From: Brachynemurus nebulosus
Lineage: Eukaryota; Arthropoda; Insecta; Neuroptera; Myrmeleontidae
DNA: 64,000 nt
Direction: 5' to 3'
Assembly (NCBI GenBank): GCA_035578155.1
Contig: JAPWDM010000106.1
Span: 26,103 to 90,102, forward strand
In this document: positions 62,718-64,000 of the stretch, piece after piece
Layout of the letters: every line of letters starts with the position of its first letter
Numbering within the stretch: the stretch's first letter is position 1
Translations under genes and position numbers: made by a program
The notes under the pieces: generated by a model
What the model was told of the DNA's origin: nothing
Database searches by the model: none
Seen by the model: only the letters and a program-made list of their open reading frames with translations

Positions 62718-63235
62718 CAGGAGTCCGCAACCTTTTTTGGATGGCGGGAGGTCTAAAAAGCCAAGCACGTCTGATGCATGAAACGGTTTTTTAAGGATTT
62801 TTCCTAAAAAAATAAGTTCTTCGTCAGAATTTCCTCAAGTCGAAAAGTTTTTGCAACATTTTCTTACATCGTTGGAAAGATGATTGAAAAATCACATAAA
62901 AAGATTTTTGGAACAATTACTCTGTAAATGTAATGTAGCAAAACTAATTTTTGTAAACGGGAATTCGCTATATCAAGCAAAATGCTGAGACAGGGTCATT
63001 TATTTTTTTCCTGTTTTAAAGTCAGATATAAATACTATTAAAAATCAACATGAAAGAAAATTTTTAGTAACAATTTTATTTACATGTTATAATAACATCG
63101 GAAAACAAAAAAAGTACAAAGTATGCTTAACTCTGCCTATGCAGCTCAAATTGTTCGAAAAATTATATTACTTGGTAGGCCGCATAAAAACTTACAATAG
63201 GCCACATGCTGCAGGCGGCGGGTTGCCGATCCCTC
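62718..63235. mobile_element. 518-bp hAT-type element, 8-bp TSD CTATAAAG
   Basis: CTATAAAG occurs exactly at 62710-62717 and 63236-63243. Ends CAGGAGTCCGCAACCTTTTT and, inverted, GAGGGATCGGCAACCCGCCG are of the CAGGGGTCGGCAACC type known from hAT/Charlie elements. The GGCCGCATAAAA and GGCCACATGCTGCAG words near the right end are also typical. A family-A segment (about 62760-63000, ending GGAATTCGCTATATCAAGCA) is embedded in it. Confidence 0.85.
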
Positions 63236-63467
63236 CTATAAAGTAAATCTAAAATTGAGGATAGTGATCTTGTATTACGTTCATCTGTTATAGACTGCTT
63301 AAATTCCGAATCAAGCTACAACGAAATTGGACATACTTTTTTTTAACAAATTTTGACTCTCTATATGTACAGTCTATATTCTTGGTATAGTACTCGTATA
63401 TAAAATTATTTAATAAATTTAATGTAAGAGATTGAATATTTATTTTTTGGGGATTTGACCGCTCTAC

Positions 63468-63789
63468 TAGTGGTGGAGAACTATCGATAATTCGGACTAT
63501 CGATAGTGCCGACTATCGATAGTTCCGACTGTCGATAGTCTAGACTATCGATAGTCCCGACTATCGATAGTTTGTCGAGTTTTTTGACTTGGGCGGCATT
63601 TGGAAAGCCGGCGAGCAAAAAAAATGGTTGTTTTTATATCTCTGGCTATAATTTTTATTATCTTTATTGCATTTATAAGTAAACGAAATGACTAAAAAAA
63701 ATACCGACAAACTATCGATAATCAAAAAAAAAAAAAAAAAAAAAATATTGATAGTTTTCGATAGTCAAATCGATAGTTCTCCACCACTA
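63468..63789. mobile_element. 322-bp hAT-type MITE with palindrome array
   Basis: A perfect 8-bp target duplication CGCTCTAC (63460-63467 and 63790-63797) and 21-bp perfect TIRs (TAGTGGTGGAGAACTATCGA plus T; 63468-63488 and 63769-63789). The left half carries the phased palindromes at 63480-63571. The right side has ACTATCGATAAT at 63711-63722 and partial units at 63746, 63758 and 63769. The middle holds a GC-richer stretch and an A22 run. No ORF. Perfect TIRs and duplication indicate a young insertion. Confidence 0.92.
63480..63571. repeat. Six 12-bp palindromes at 16-bp period (TATCGATA core)
   Basis: Units start at 63480, 63496, 63512, 63528, 63544 and 63560. Four are exactly ACTATCGATAGT; unit 1 ends AT and unit 4 reads ACTGTCGATAGT. 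The 4-bp spacers vary (TCGG, GCCG, TCCG, CTAG, CCCG). The core TATCGATA equals the Drosophila DRE. Confidence 0.95.
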
Positions 63790-63797
63790 CGCTCTAC

Positions 63798-64000
63798 CTT
63801 TGGATTATTATTCAAATAACTAAACCCAGTGCACATAAATATATTGGTGGAATATTTTCTATCCTTTTTTGGTTACACTGGTTTCAGTAGTATAGAGATA
63901 GCAGTCAGTGTTCCCTCTGTACTCGGTGATTTCGGACATAGTTTTTTTGTACCTGAACGTGCGGCATACGGTTTGTTGCGTTCAAGCAATAATACAATGG
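63798..64000. other. Window end, nothing recognised
   Basis: The composition becomes more balanced near 63890-64000 (TCAGTGTTCCCTCTGTACTC). It could be the edge of another element; no call is made. Confidence 0.3.

Noticed and set aside
63480..63571. CRISPR-like regular repeat array
   Set aside because: Units are 12-bp palindromes with 4-bp spacers inside a eukaryotic hAT MITE; too short and the wrong context.

Overview
This is a strongly AT-rich eukaryotic window that reads as arthropod, most likely insect, DNA. The evidence is the Ty3/gypsy and non-LTR retrotransposon proteins, several hAT-type miniature elements with 8-bp target duplications, and many (TA)n tracts. A hemipteran such as an aphid would fit, but that is an inference from the style of the repeats; nothing here fixes the species. 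I see no tRNA, rRNA or bacterial-type genes and no CRISPR array.

Host genes are nearly absent. The only convincing one is a 377-residue four-pass membrane protein on the minus strand at 1045-2178, with AATAAA signals downstream of its stop. A short candidate exon (40803-40967) and a 58-residue ORF at 3197-3373, probably derived from a transposon, are weaker.

The rest is layered mobile DNA. Four parts stand out. (1) 31690-39530: a two-ORF LINE lying between two (TTTATA)n tracts of the same strand and phase. It has a structured leader, is interrupted in ORF2 by a 2.5-kb element, and is followed by about 500 bp of eight successive stem-loops. (2) 46155-50977: a complete minus-strand Ty3/gypsy element with nearly identical LTRs, TSD CTGG, PBS, PPT, open gag and open pol in the -1 frame. 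(3) Two related families of apparently Helentron/INE-1-like non-autonomous elements. They share the 5' end TTTTAG(T)CGAATTT, have a subterminal inverted copy near the 3' end followed by a small hairpin, and have internal (TA)n tracts. About eleven copies are present, some nested, including one with an empty site elsewhere in the window. (4) Numerous MITEs and foldback elements, several with exact target duplications (8 bp hAT-like, TA mariner-like, TTAA piggyBac-like).

The most interesting single object is the 322-bp hAT-type MITE at 63468-63789. It carries six ACTATCGATAGT-type palindromes at an exact 16-bp period. Their core, TATCGATA, is the sequence known in Drosophila as the DRE, bound by the hAT-derived factor DREF. 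The other leading candidates are the stem-loop array with a repeated GGTGTAA apical motif (38651-39149) and a possible HDV-like pseudoknot in the LINE leader (32026-32086).
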